NCBI GenBank assembly: GCA_014647935.1
Contig: BMQD01000002.1
Location: forward strand, 62,001-126,000
Reading direction: 5' to 3'
Length of the DNA stretch: 64,000 nucleotides
Source: Planomonospora parontospora
GTDB taxonomy: Bacteria > Actinomycetota > Actinomycetes > Streptosporangiales > Streptosporangiaceae
Positions 35,782-45,125 of this stretch are shown in pieces; the first letter of the stretch is position 1, and each line of letters starts with the position of its first letter. Made by a program: the position numbers and the translations under genes. The notes under the pieces were generated by a model. That model saw only the letters and a program-made list of their open reading frames with translations. It was not told where the DNA came from and did not search any database.

Positions 35782-38178
35782 TCACGGCTCCCGGGCCAGC
35801 AGCACGCGCACCATCGCAGCGCGGGAGGCCTCGTCGGTCGTCGCGGTCGGACCGGCGGCGGTGCCGATCGGCACGGTACCGCCGCTGTCGGCCAGCAGCG
35901 AGGTGACGCGCCCCGAGCCGGCCCCGGCGAGCTGGTCGCGGACGGCCATGCCCGGGGGCGGGGTCCAGGCGGTGGTGACCGAGGACTTGTCGGCCCAGTA
36001 GGACACCAGCCAGCCGCCCGCCGTACCCACCTCGACCGCCGGGCCGGTGTGGGAGGTCGTGGCCGTGGTGTCCGACCGGGTGGCCACCGCCGCGACCGGA
36101 TCGGCCGCCGAGGTCCCGTCGTAGGCGACGAGCTGCAGACCGATCTTGGTGATGGGGCTGAGCTCCAGGCTGACGGGGGTGCCGGCGTCCCCGGCGACCG
36201 CGACCTTCTTCCACACGAGGGTCCGGGCGGAGCCGGTCGTGAAGTCGGCGACCAGGGTCCAGCCGATCACTCCGGCGGGCCCGGTGACCGTCGCCGAGAC
36301 GGTGTTGACGGTCGCGAACAGCAGCATCCCGTCGCCGCTCTGGACCGCGGACGGCACGCCGACGCTCGCGCTCGTGGTGTTCCCGGCGAAGTGTGCGGCG
36401 GCGCGGAAGGCGACGGGCTGGACCGGCGGCGCGCCGCCCGCGACGTAGCTCAGGTGCAGCACCGGGGCCGTGCCCCCGTCGTGGGACTGGGCGGCGCGTT
36501 CGCCGGTGCCGGTCATGACGAACGCGATCGCGTTGCCGCGGGCCCACCCCGGCCGGTCGACGACCTCCTGCACCAGCGTCTTCAGCTCGGAGGTGCGCTG
36601 CGCCTCGCCGGCCTGGCCCGCGCCGGTCCACGCCGGCGGGCTCCAGGTCACCGACGCCTGGGTGCGGGGCCGGGCCGCGACGCTGCCGGGCGTGGTGGCG
36701 AAGGTCGGCGTGTCGTCCGACGCGACGGCCCACACCCGCGCGGTCGTGGCCGCCGACCCGCTGCGCGCGGAGGTGAACTGCACGGAGGCGGAGGTGATCG
36801 TCGAGCCCGGCGGGACGTCGAGCCCGGCGAAGCGCAGCCCGATCGTCTGGGCGGTACCGCCCGCGTTCGGGATGTTGAGCGACTTGCCGAGCCAGTCCAC
36901 GTAACCCGTCGGCGGCTGCTCGACGTCGTCGAAGGCCTTGGCCACCGGGACGTTCAGCGGGATGGGGGCGCCGTCCGGCAGCACGGTGACGGTGACGTCG
37001 TCCGAGCCGGACAGCGCCGAGTCGGAGGCGGTCAGGCGCAGGACGTAGGTCCCGGGGGCGGAGAAGGAGACCTCCGTCACGGCGGCCGCCGCGTCCGCGA
37101 ACACGGCGGTGCCCGGGCCGCCGGTCTGCGACCAGGCGACGGCCACCGGCGCGGGGCCGCCGTCGTCGCGTACGGCGCCGCGCAGCGTCAGCGGGTCGGT
37201 GAGGTGCGACGCGACGTCGCGCCCGGCCTGCGGCACGGGGGCGAGGTTCGGGACCGGTGGGAGGTCCACCGACATCTCGTACATCTTCCCGTCGTTCTCG
37301 TCCGGGTCGGTGTCGTTGTCGACGCCGCGGTCCACGATGTACAGGTTCAGCCGCTGCGGGTCGTCCGTGGCGGGGGCGACCGCTATCCCCGCCGCCTTCG
37401 TCTGACCGGACGCCGAGATGTCGATGCTGTTGACCGGCATCACCTCGCGGTTGAGCTCGTACACCCGCCGGGTGGTGAAGTCGGCGACGAGGAGGGTGTG
37501 CCTGACCGGGTGGACGGCGATGCCCTCCGGGTCGCGGATGCCGAGGCCGAGCACGTCGAACTCCGTGCTCACGTCGTCGCCGCTCGGCGCCACCCCGTCG
37601 AAGACGCCGTTCGGCCCGGGGCCGACCCGGTGGATGTCGTTGTCGGTGCCCTCCAGCACGAAGATCTCGCCGGTCTGCGGATGGAACGCCACGTCCTCGG
37701 GGTCGGTGCTGCCGAAGGCCCCGGTGCTGAACCAGGTGCGCACGTCGTCGGCGGTGGCGAACCGCCCGTCCGGCCCCGGGTCGAAGTCGTGGATGCGCTG
37801 CTGGTCGTCGTCGGCGATGAACGCGTGCCCGCTGCCCGGGTCGTGGCTGATCCCGACGGGCTCCTTGGTGGGCGGGTTCGTCAGGCCCCGGTCCGTGAGG
37901 GTCCCGGAGCGGGTGATCTCGAAGAGGTTGGAACCGGCGAAGACGGGCATCTCGTCGACCTCGCCGTCGACGATCAGCAGGCGGTCCCGGGAGGGGACGT
38001 AGGCGATGCCCGACGGGTCCGGAAGCGGCGGGTCGAGCGCGGAGAGGTCGACCGTCCTCACCAGCGCCGCGTTGAGCTGGGCCGCGGAGGCGGGAGCGGC
38101 GGACACCCCGGATAGGAGGGGGATCAGCAGTCCCGCGACGAGCGATCCGGTGGTGAGACGTCTTCGCGTTCGTGACAT
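35782..38178 (-). CDS. Large secreted multidomain protein (beta-propeller + PKD-like + beta-sandwich domains)
   Basis: A 798-residue exported protein with a signal peptide (residues 1-33, ending ASA). Residues ~40-325 contain repeated short strands such as DPSGIAYVPSRDRLLIVD, PVGISHDPGSGHAFIADDD, PEDVAFHPQTGEIFVLEG and PEGIAVHPVRHTLLVADF, typical of an NHL/SMP-30-type propeller. Residues ~335-410 look like a PKD/Ig-like domain (WSQTGGPGTAVFADA). Residues ~415-585 form a DNRLRE-like beta-sandwich (DVEQPPTGYVDW... VLHLSY), and the last 210 are another beta-rich domain. No catalytic motif is obvious. It probably binds or modifies an extracellular polymer; phosphodiester or lactone hydrolysis by the propeller is possible but unproven. 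Confidence 0.8.
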   Translation of the reverse strand: MSRTRRRLTTGSLVAGLLIPLLSGVSAAPASAAQLNAALVRTVDLSALDPPLPDPSGIAYVPSRDRLLIVDGEVDEMPVFAGSNLFEITRSGTLTDRGLTNPPTKEPVGISHDPGSGHAFIADDDQQRIHDFDPGPDGRFATADDVRTWFSTGAFGSTDPEDVAFHPQTGEIFVLEGTDNDIHRVGPGPNGVFDGVAPSGDDVSTEFDVLGLGIRDPEGIAVHPVRHTLLVADFTTRRVYELNREVMPVNSIDISASGQTKAAGIAVAPATDDPQRLNLYIVDRGVDNDTDPDENDGKMYEMSVDLPPVPNLAPVPQAGRDVASHLTDPLTLRGAVRDDGGPAPVAVAWSQTGGPGTAVFADAAAAVTEVSFSAPGTYVLRLTASDSALSGSDDVTVTVLPDGAPIPLNVPVAKAFDDVEQPPTGYVDWLGKSLNIPNAGGTAQTIGLRFAGLDVPPGSTITSASVQFTSARSGSAATTARVWAVASDDTPTFATTPGSVAARPRTQASVTWSPPAWTGAGQAGEAQRTSELKTLVQEVVDRPGWARGNAIAFVMTGTGERAAQSHDGGTAPVLHLSYVAGGAPPVQPVAFRAAAHFAGNTTSASVGVPSAVQSGDGMLLFATVNTVSATVTGPAGVIGWTLVADFTTGSARTLVWKKVAVAGDAGTPVSLELSPITKIGLQLVAYDGTSAADPVAAVATRSDTTATTSHTGPAVEVGTAGGWLVSYWADKSSVTTAWTPPPGMAVRDQLAGAGSGRVTSLLADSGGTVPIGTAAGPTATTDEASRAAMVRVLLAREP

Positions 38179-38291
38179 GCCTGGCCATTCCTGTGATCCC
38201 GCGCCCCGTACGCACGTGCTGCGTCACGATCTTCGCCAGGATATGACCTTGACCTGAAACAGATCCTCTTTTAAAGATATCGTGCAAAATT

Positions 38292-38690
38292 ATGGTGCGG
38301 TTGATGACACGGATCCCGATTCCCGCACGCCTGCGGCGGGTGGTCCGCAACTGGTTCGACTCCCGCTACATCTCGCGGGCCGATCACCGGCGGGACATCA
38401 GGGACGCCCTGTGGGAGGTCCAGACGCTGGGTCGCGAGGTCACCGCGCTGCGCGCGGAGGCCGACGGGCTGCGCAGGGAGGTCGGACGCCTCCGGGCGCG
38501 GTCGGCCGGGCCGGGCATCGACGCGGAGCGGGCCGCCCGGTGGGACGACGCCCACCGGCTGGCGCAGGAGACCGCGGCCGCGCTGGAGCGGGTGCTCCAG
38601 AACGAGGTCCTGCTCTGGCAGGCGGTGGACCGCGTCTCCGGGGGCCGGGCGGCCGGAGAGGGGAGCGCACCGGCCGGCAGGACGGCGTGA
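38292..38690 (+). CDS. Small coiled-coil protein, first gene of QueC-like/M55 operon
   Basis: A 132-residue basic, helical protein (128 from ATG 38304). The middle (LGREVTALRAEADGLRREVGRLRARS) has the heptad pattern of a coiled coil. There is no signal peptide or membrane helix. Neither start has a strong ribosome-binding site, but the sequence just upstream is the most AT-rich of the area and probably holds the promoter. Its stop overlaps the PP-loop gene start (GTGA), so the two proteins are made together. It may act as a scaffold for its partners, which is inference. Confidence 0.7.
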   Translation: MVRLMTRIPIPARLRRVVRNWFDSRYISRADHRRDIRDALWEVQTLGREVTALRAEADGLRREVGRLRARSAGPGIDAERAARWDDAHRLAQETAAALERVLQNEVLLWQAVDRVSGGRAAGEGSAPAGRTA

Positions 38691-39922
38691 GGGTCGCCTG
38701 GACCGCCGGGGACGGGCTCCGGCACCTCGCCTTCCGGCTGGACGCCGAGGACGGCATCACCGGCCCGTGCACCGACGGCCAGCCCCTGAAGATGGCCACG
38801 AACTCCTGCCGGGTCGAGCTGCCGTACGAGCCGGGGGAGACCCACCCCGATCTGCTCGCGCTGACCGCGTGGACGGTCGTCGCGCCGTGGACGCGGCGGC
38901 GGGTCGTCTTCGACCGGCCGGTCTCGCCGGAGTTCGCCGCGGCGATCGAGGAGGGCTGGGGGATCGAGGCGGGGCCGGTGGGCGGATCGCCCCGGTCCGG
39001 GCGCGGGCTGGCGATCTCCTACAGCGGCGGGGCGGACTCGGCGGCCGTCGCCGCGATGCTGCCCGACGTCCCGTTCGTGCACTTCCAGCGGGTCCCGCAC
39101 CCCCGGGTGCCCAACCGCTGGGCCCACTACCGGTCGGACACCCTGGCCCGGCTGGTCGGCAGGACCGGCCGCGAGTCGGTGACCGTCCGCTCCGACCTCG
39201 AGTTCGTCCTGGCCGAACCCCGCCCCGGCTACCCCGAGCACCACGCGGTGGCCGCAGGGTCGCTGCTGCTGGCCGACGAGCTCGACCTGGGCGGGATCGC
39301 CTTCGGCTACGAGCTGGGCTCGCGCTGGCTGGGCGGCGGCCGCTACCTGCACAGGTACACCCCCGACAACCCGATGTGGGCCCCGCACGGCGCCTGGGGG
39401 CGGGCGTTCGCCGCGGCGGGGGTGCGCATCGTGCTCCCGGTCGGGGGGGTCAGCGAGGCGGTCACCATGCGGCTCGCGCTGGGCTCACCTCTGCGCGAGC
39501 ACGTCCGCTGGTGCCTGCGCGGGACCGGCGGACCCTGCGGGACGTGCGGCAAGTGCCTGTACAAGGAGCTCATCCAGGCCGCGATCGAGCGCCGCCCGCT
39601 GCGCACCTCGATCACCGCGGACCGCGGGGTCGCCCGCAAGTGGCAGCGGCCCCCGCCGTACGGCGGGCAGGAGATGATCGAGTACGGCTGCGCCCGGGTG
39701 CCCGGCATCGAGGACACGGCCTTCGCGAAGGCCGCGGCGTTCCTGGGCGCCACCGAGGAGTCGACCGCCTGGCTGGACCGCTGCTACCCGCCCGCGGTCG
39801 AGGAGGTCCCCGCGCCGTGGCGCGAGCGGGTCCGCGCCTTCATGGCCGCCGAGGTCGGCTTCATGAGCGAGGATGAGGCGCGCCGGGTCGAGACGTGGGG
39901 GACTGTGAGGGGGCCGTCGTGA
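38687..39922 (+). CDS. QueC-like PP-loop ATPase (N-type ATP pyrophosphatase)
   Basis: A 411-residue protein. SYSGGADS (residues 111-118) is the PP-loop of adenylating enzymes such as QueC, ThiI and tRNA thiolases. Residues 276-290 (C-x7-C-x2-C-x2-C) match the zinc-binding cluster found in QueC, the 7-cyano-7-deazaguanine synthase. The N-terminal 100 residues are additional to QueC and beta-rich. QueC is ~230 residues, so this is an enlarged relative, possibly of the DUF6395 group. PP-loop enzymes activate a carboxylate or amide as an adenylate. No queD, queE or queF is nearby, so true queuosine synthesis is unlikely. GTG 38687 overlaps the upstream stop, and its stop overlaps the M55 start. 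Confidence 0.7.
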   Translation: MRVAWTAGDGLRHLAFRLDAEDGITGPCTDGQPLKMATNSCRVELPYEPGETHPDLLALTAWTVVAPWTRRRVVFDRPVSPEFAAAIEEGWGIEAGPVGGSPRSGRGLAISYSGGADSAAVAAMLPDVPFVHFQRVPHPRVPNRWAHYRSDTLARLVGRTGRESVTVRSDLEFVLAEPRPGYPEHHAVAAGSLLLADELDLGGIAFGYELGSRWLGGGRYLHRYTPDNPMWAPHGAWGRAFAAAGVRIVLPVGGVSEAVTMRLALGSPLREHVRWCLRGTGGPCGTCGKCLYKELIQAAIERRPLRTSITADRGVARKWQRPPPYGGQEMIEYGCARVPGIEDTAFAKAAAFLGATEESTAWLDRCYPPAVEEVPAPWRERVRAFMAAEVGFMSEDEARRVETWGTVRGPS

Positions 39923-40761
39923 AGGTGTACGTGTCGGTGGACATGGAGGGCGTCACCGGGCTGACCGACCCGGAGGAGATGCGGGCGGGCGGACGAGGCT
40001 ACGAGCGCGGCTGCGAGCTGATGACCGGCGACGCCAACGCGGTGGTGCAGGGGGCCTTCGACGCGGGGGCGCGGGCCGTACGCGTCAACGACGCCCACGG
40101 GTCGACCAAGAACCTCAGGATCGACCTGCTCGACCCGCGGGCCACGCTCGTGCGGGGACCGGGCAAGCCGCTGCGGATGGGCCAGGGGCTCGACGGGACC
40201 TACGCGGCGGCCTGCTTCGCGGGCTACCACGCGCGCGCCGGGGTGCGGCACGGCGTGCTCAACCACACCTGGATGGGCAAGGAGATCCAGAACGTCCGCC
40301 TCAACGGGGAGATCTGCGGGGAGACGCGCCTGGTCGCGGCCTTCGCCGGCTCGCTCGGCGTGCCGGTGGCCCTGGTGACCGGGGACGAGGCCGTCTGCGA
40401 GGAGGCCCGCGAGCTGCTCGGCGACGTCGAGACGGCCGAGGTGAAGAAGGGCGTCGACCGGTTCTCCGCCGAGCTCCTGCCGCCGGTCGTCGCGCAGGCC
40501 CGCATCCGGGAGGCCGCCGCCCGCGCGCTCGGCCGCCTGGGCGACTTCCGCCCGTACGTCGTCGAGCCGCCCTACACGCTGGGCGTGGAGTGGAACTCCA
40601 CCGCGATCGCGGCCGGTTGCGCGGTCATCCCCGGAGTGCGGGCGACCGGCCCCCGCGAGACCGAGTTCACCACCGACGACTTCGGGCAGATCATGTCCCT
40701 GTTCGGCGTCTTCGCCATGATCGGCGGCCAGGTCGCCTGCGGCAGCGGGATCTATGGCTGA
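39919..40761 (+). CDS. M55-family D-aminopeptidase (DppA-like)
   Basis: A 280-residue metallopeptidase. Zinc ligands of DppA are all visible: Asp8 and Glu10 in VSVDMEG, His60 in NDAHGS, His104 in AGYHA and a Glu in LNGEICGET. The catalytic His116 is in LNHTWMG. DppA removes D-amino acids from the N-terminus of peptides such as D-Ala-D-Ala. GTG 39919 follows GAGGGGG and overlaps the PP-loop stop; its own stop overlaps the FAD oxidase start. No peptide transporter is adjacent, unlike the B. subtilis dpp operon, so the substrate may be made by the operon itself. Confidence 0.9.
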   Translation: MKVYVSVDMEGVTGLTDPEEMRAGGRGYERGCELMTGDANAVVQGAFDAGARAVRVNDAHGSTKNLRIDLLDPRATLVRGPGKPLRMGQGLDGTYAAACFAGYHARAGVRHGVLNHTWMGKEIQNVRLNGEICGETRLVAAFAGSLGVPVALVTGDEAVCEEARELLGDVETAEVKKGVDRFSAELLPPVVAQARIREAAARALGRLGDFRPYVVEPPYTLGVEWNSTAIAAGCAVIPGVRATGPRETEFTTDDFGQIMSLFGVFAMIGGQVACGSGIYG

Positions 40762-42454
40762 GCCGGACGGACCCGCGGGGAGCGGGCGGGCCGGAGCGGC
40801 GCCCGGGGCGGGGGCTCCCGGACCGGCCGGCCGGTCCGGCGCGGGCACGCCGAGCGCACCGGGCACATCGGGCACGCCGGGCATGCCGGGCACCCTGACG
40901 CGGCGGGCGCTGCTCGCCGGCGTCGGGGCGGCGGGGGGCGCGGGGGCGATGTTCGCCGCGATGGGCGCGCTCGGGCTGGCCCCCGACTCCCAGGACCGGG
41001 CGTTCACCCCGCCGCAGCGCTCCGACTTCTCCCTCACCGGCCGGGGCGCGGCGAAGGTCGTGGTCCTCGGAGCCGGGATCGCCGGTCTGACCTGCGCCTA
41101 CGAGCTCGGCAAGGCCGGATACGACTGCACCGTCCTGGAGGCCGCGGGCCGGGTGGGCGGCAGGAACCTCACGGTCCGGGGCGGAGACCGGCTGACGGAG
41201 CTCGGCGGGGAGACGCAGACGGCGGAGTTCGGGCCGGACGTCTACTTCAACGCCGGTCCCGGCCGGATCGCGCAGTGGATGGTCACCATGGACTACTGCC
41301 GCGAGCTGGGCGTGCCCCTGGAGGTCTTCGTCAACGGCAACGCCTCGGCGTACGTGCGCACCCACGCGATGGACGCCCCGGTCCGGGTCCGCACGGCCCG
41401 CGCGGACATGTACGGCTACATCGCCGAGCTGCTGGCCAAGGCCGCCGACGCGGGCGCGCTGGACCGGCGGCTGACGGGGGAGGACCGCGAGCGGCTGACG
41501 GAGTTCCTGCGCCGCTTCGGCGACCTCGGCCCGGACCTGTCCTACCGGGGCTCCCCGCGCCGGGGTTTCACCGTCTACCCGGGGCACGGGAGCGGCGAGC
41601 CGCTGGCCGGGCCGCCCCCGCTGGGCGAGGTGCTCGCCGCGGGGACCGGGCGGGCCCTCACCGCGGACTTCGGCTTCGAGCAGGCCATGCCGATGTTCCA
41701 GCCGGTCGGCGGGATGGACGCGATCGTACGGGCCCTGGTGCGCGAGGTCGGCGAGGAGCGGATCCTGACCGGCGCCCCGGTCACCGGCGTACGGAACCTG
41801 CCGGACGGCGTCGAGGTGACGTACTCCGGCGGCCCCGGCGGCTCCGGCGGGGCGGTCCGCGCCGACTACTGCGTGGCCACCCTCCCGCCCCACCTGCTCG
41901 CGCGCGTCCCGCACAACCTGGGCGCCCGGGTCACCGCCGCCCTGCGGACCCCCACGCCGGTCGCCGCGGGCAAGCTGGGGCTGGAGTACGGCAGGCGCTG
42001 GTGGGAGACCGACGACCGCATCTACGGCGGCATCACCGAGACGGACCTGGACATCACCCACATCTGGTACCCCTCGCACGGCTACCACGGCAGGACCGGC
42101 CTGCTCGTCGGCTACTACAACACCGGGGCGGAGGCCGAGCTGTACGGCAGCCTGCCGCACCATGAGCGCCGGGCCCGCGCGCTCACCCAGGGCAAGAAGA
42201 TCCACGGCGAGAAGTACCGCGCCGAGCTGCGCTCCAGCGTCTCCGTAGCCTGGCACCGCCGCCCGCACGTCGAGGGCGGGTGGGCCGTGTGGCCCTCCTA
42301 CGGCGGGGCCTTCACCGTCCTGCAGCAGCCCGCCGGCCGGGTCCACTTCGCCGGGGACTGGCTCACCCACCTGGTCGCCTGGCAGGCCGGTGCCATGGAG
42401 TCGGCGCGCAAGGCCGTGACCGCCCTGCACCAGCGGGTCCTGGCGGCCTCCTGA
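40754..42454 (+). CDS. Flavin-dependent amine/amino-acid oxidase, probably Tat-exported
   Basis: A 566-residue FAD enzyme. The first 48 residues are Pro/Gly/Ala-rich, then TRRALLAGVGAAGGAGAMFAA looks like a twin-arginine signal. The Rossmann motif VVVLGAGIAGLTCAYELG and the VLEAAGRVGGRN strand bind FAD. The C-terminus HFAGDWLTHLVAWQAGAMESARKAV is the second FAD-contact motif of monoamine and L-amino-acid oxidases. Such enzymes turn amines to imines with H2O2 release. It is the last gene of the four-gene operon; the ATG overlaps the M55 stop. If both act on the same molecule, the peptidase may release an amino acid that this enzyme oxidises. Confidence 0.85.
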   Translation: MAEPDGPAGSGRAGAAPGAGAPGPAGRSGAGTPSAPGTSGTPGMPGTLTRRALLAGVGAAGGAGAMFAAMGALGLAPDSQDRAFTPPQRSDFSLTGRGAAKVVVLGAGIAGLTCAYELGKAGYDCTVLEAAGRVGGRNLTVRGGDRLTELGGETQTAEFGPDVYFNAGPGRIAQWMVTMDYCRELGVPLEVFVNGNASAYVRTHAMDAPVRVRTARADMYGYIAELLAKAADAGALDRRLTGEDRERLTEFLRRFGDLGPDLSYRGSPRRGFTVYPGHGSGEPLAGPPPLGEVLAAGTGRALTADFGFEQAMPMFQPVGGMDAIVRALVREVGEERILTGAPVTGVRNLPDGVEVTYSGGPGGSGGAVRADYCVATLPPHLLARVPHNLGARVTAALRTPTPVAAGKLGLEYGRRWWETDDRIYGGITETDLDITHIWYPSHGYHGRTGLLVGYYNTGAEAELYGSLPHHERRARALTQGKKIHGEKYRAELRSSVSVAWHRRPHVEGGWAVWPSYGGAFTVLQQPAGRVHFAGDWLTHLVAWQAGAMESARKAVTALHQRVLAAS

Positions 42455-42522
42455 GCGGCGGCGGTCCCGGCCGGTGGGGCCGCCGGACGGGCCCGGCGAC
42501 GGCGGCCGGTCCGGCCGGATCG

Positions 42523-42538
42523 CGGCGCCCGGGCGCCG
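42523..42538 (+). terminator. Possible terminator of the QueC-like/M55 operon
   Basis: CGGCGCCCGGGCGCCG is a perfect 16-bp palindrome about 70 nt after the oxidase stop; a second inverted repeat (42479-42485 with 42500-42506) lies before it. The rest of the gap to the kinase gene shows no ORF. Confidence 0.4.
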
Positions 42539-42695
42539 GGAGAGGCCGGTACCTGGCAAACTGACGCCGAAATGAGATTGCGCGTTACCTCCGCTTGGGA
42601 AACCGTTGAGGCGTGCCAGACGTTGTTCGAACGGGGAATGTGGCCTGATGGTTCATCTCGTAGGCGGGGTTTAAGCCGGTATGGTGCTTCATGCC

Positions 42696-45125
42696 ATGAA
42701 TCAGGACGATCGACTGGGCCCGTACCGACTGCTGCGGCGGCTCGGTGAGGGCGGCATGGGCGTGGTGCACCTCGCCGTCGACCCGCAGGGACGACAGGTC
42801 GCGGTGAAGGTCCTGCGCTCGGAGGTGGCGGGCGACGACGTCGCGCGCCGCCGTCTCTCGCGCGAGGTCGAGACCATGCGGCGGGTGCGCAGCGAGTACA
42901 TCGCGGAGGTGCTCGACGCCGACGTGACCGGCCACCGCCCCTACATCGTCACCAGATACGTCGCCGGAGACCCGCTGGACGAGGTCGTCAAGCAGGAGGG
43001 CCCCTTCGATCTCCCCGCGCTGCTCCAGGTCGCCCACGGGGTCGCCTCGGCGCTGGCCTCCGTGCACTCCGTCGGGGTGATCCACCGCGACCTCAAGCCC
43101 GGCAACGTGCTCATCCTGGACGGCAGGCCCGTCCTCATCGACTTCGGCATCGCCCAGGCGGTGGACGCCACCCGGCTCACCCAGACGGGCATGTTCATCG
43201 GCACGCCCGGCTACCTGGCCCCCGAGATCATCGAGGGGCACGAGGCCGGACCGGAGGTGGACGTGCACGCCTGGGCGGGCACGCTCGTCTTCGCCGCCAC
43301 CGGCCAGCCGCCCTTCGGCAAGGGCACGCTGGAGATGATCTTCTACAACATCACCGCGGGCCGGGCGAACGTGGACGGCGCCCCGCCGGAGCTCCAGCCG
43401 GTGCTGCGCGCCGCGCTCCAGCGCGACCCGTCCAAGCGGCCCCCGGCCGCGGAGCTGGCCGCCGAGACGGCGCGCCTGATGGCCAGGACGGGCGGGGGCC
43501 GGCCCCGCGTCCCCGACGAGATCACCACCGTCCCGAGCTTCGACGACCCGGTCCCGGGCGGCCGCGGAGGCACCGGCGGCCACGCGGGTCCGGGCGGCCG
43601 CGGAGGCGGGGGCGGGCGGGGCACGGGCGGCCACGGTGCGCCGGCGGCGCCGGCCGGTGCCGGGGCCGCGGATTTCGCCACGGGCTCGCTCCTGCCCGCC
43701 GACCCGGGGGACGTGCCGACGCCGGTGTCCTCGCGACCGGCGGGTCCCGCGCCGTCCACGCCGTGGCCCCCGGCGGCCCGTCCGGGCGAATACTCCTCGC
43801 TGCTCGACTCCGACCAGCCCGACCCGTGGCCGACCCGCAGGGTGACGTCCGAGGAGCTGCGCCAGGCGGGGGCCCCCTCCCCGTCCGCGCGGCCCTCGCA
43901 CGACCTGCCCACCGGGCTGCTCGGCCAGGAGGACGTCCCCACCACCAGGGCCCCCGGCCGCGACCGGACGGGTCAGGCGGGGCAGGGCGGGTCAGGGCGG
44001 GGCGAGGCAGGGCGGGCCGGGCGGAGCGGCCCGGACCACGGCGTCCCGGACCACGGCGTCCCGGACCACGGTGCTCCGGGACGGCCGGCGGGACCGCACG
44101 GGTCCGGTGCGGCCGGCCTGCTCGGTCCCACGGCCCCGGTGCCCGACGGGGACATCCCGACCCAGCGGGTCCGCCCCCAGGACCTGCCGGAGCACATGCG
44201 CGGCCCCGGCCCGTCCCCGCAGTCGCACCGGCAGCCGCAGCAGCCGTCCTCGCACTCCTATCGGCAGCCGCAGCAGCAGCCGCAGCAGCCGTACCCGCCG
44301 CACGCCTCGTTCGAGCAGCCGCACGCCTCGTTCGAGCGGACGCCGCACGTCCGCCCGGCCGCGACGCCGCAGTACCCCTATCCCCCGGCGGACCGGCACG
44401 GCCAGGCCGCCCCCGGTCCGTTCCACCCGGACGGGCGGCAGGTCCAGGGCCCGGGGCACCAGGGACACCACGGGCGGCAAGGACAGCCGGAGCGGCAGGG
44501 GCACCAGGGACGGAGTCACGCGGTGCAGCCCTCCGGGGTCCACGGCGTGGCGAGCGCGCTGCTGCTGGTGGTCGTGGCGGTCGTGGCGGTCGTGCTGCCG
44601 GTCCTCGTCTGGCTCGCGGTGATCCCGGTCGTCATCCTGCTGCGCGCCGCCGACATCGCCCAGCCGAGGCTCAACGCGCGCCGCCCGGCCGGCGAGGCGG
44701 CGGCCGACGTGCTCCGGGTGCTCGCCATGCCGGGCGCGCTGCTGAAGTCGGCCGGCGTCACGGCCGCGCTCGTGCCGTACGGGCTCATCCTCGGCCTGCC
44801 GGTGACGCTGCTGCTTGCCGTGCTGGTCCCGCGGATGCCCGCGGTCAACGCGCTCGGCTGGGGGGCGGCGATCGCCCTGGCGACGGTCTGCGCAGGTCCC
44901 GGAGTGGAGGGCCCCGGACGCCAGACGCGACGTACGCTGGCATCACTGGTGCCGTCGCGGAACGGTGCCGTGGCCGTGGCCGCCGCGCTGGGCGTGGTGG
45001 CCGCGCTGACGGTCTACCTCGCGGGCGACACCGTGGGGACCGGTGCGAGGAAGGCGGAGTGGCGGCCCGCGGACGTCGGGACGGTGGTGAAGGAACTGGA
45101 CGGGTTACGGAGGAAGGCGCGATGA
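42696..45125 (+). CDS. Serine/threonine protein kinase with long linker and multi-pass C-terminus (kinase 1)
   Basis: An 809-residue kinase from ATG 42696 (an in-frame ATG at 42681 would add five residues). The kinase domain occupies ~7-270: GEGGMGVVH, VAVKVL with the catalytic Lys, HRDLKPGNVL, DFGIAQ and an activation loop TRLTQTGMFIGTPGYLAPE. Next comes a 340-residue disordered region rich in Gly, Pro, Gln and His, with repeats such as DHGVP (three near-copies) and PHASFE (two). Repeated PT-x-R(V/A) motifs occur at PTRRVTSEEL, PTTRAPG and PTQRVRPQDL. The C-terminal ~190 residues form several membrane helices with no extracellular sensor. It overlaps kinase 2 by 4 nt (ATGA) and shares its architecture, so they are tandem duplicates. 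Confidence 0.9.
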   Translation: MNQDDRLGPYRLLRRLGEGGMGVVHLAVDPQGRQVAVKVLRSEVAGDDVARRRLSREVETMRRVRSEYIAEVLDADVTGHRPYIVTRYVAGDPLDEVVKQEGPFDLPALLQVAHGVASALASVHSVGVIHRDLKPGNVLILDGRPVLIDFGIAQAVDATRLTQTGMFIGTPGYLAPEIIEGHEAGPEVDVHAWAGTLVFAATGQPPFGKGTLEMIFYNITAGRANVDGAPPELQPVLRAALQRDPSKRPPAAELAAETARLMARTGGGRPRVPDEITTVPSFDDPVPGGRGGTGGHAGPGGRGGGGGRGTGGHGAPAAPAGAGAADFATGSLLPADPGDVPTPVSSRPAGPAPSTPWPPAARPGEYSSLLDSDQPDPWPTRRVTSEELRQAGAPSPSARPSHDLPTGLLGQEDVPTTRAPGRDRTGQAGQGGSGRGEAGRAGRSGPDHGVPDHGVPDHGAPGRPAGPHGSGAAGLLGPTAPVPDGDIPTQRVRPQDLPEHMRGPGPSPQSHRQPQQPSSHSYRQPQQQPQQPYPPHASFEQPHASFERTPHVRPAATPQYPYPPADRHGQAAPGPFHPDGRQVQGPGHQGHHGRQGQPERQGHQGRSHAVQPSGVHGVASALLLVVVAVVAVVLPVLVWLAVIPVVILLRAADIAQPRLNARRPAGEAAADVLRVLAMPGALLKSAGVTAALVPYGLILGLPVTLLLAVLVPRMPAVNALGWGAAIALATVCAGPGVEGPGRQTRRTLASLVPSRNGAVAVAAALGVVAALTVYLAGDTVGTGARKAEWRPADVGTVVKELDGLRRKAR

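Noticed and set aside
38687-39922. Asparagine synthase or ThiI for the PP-loop gene
   Set aside because: The Cys cluster and spacing fit QueC-type proteins better; no glutaminase, THUMP or rhodanese domain is present.
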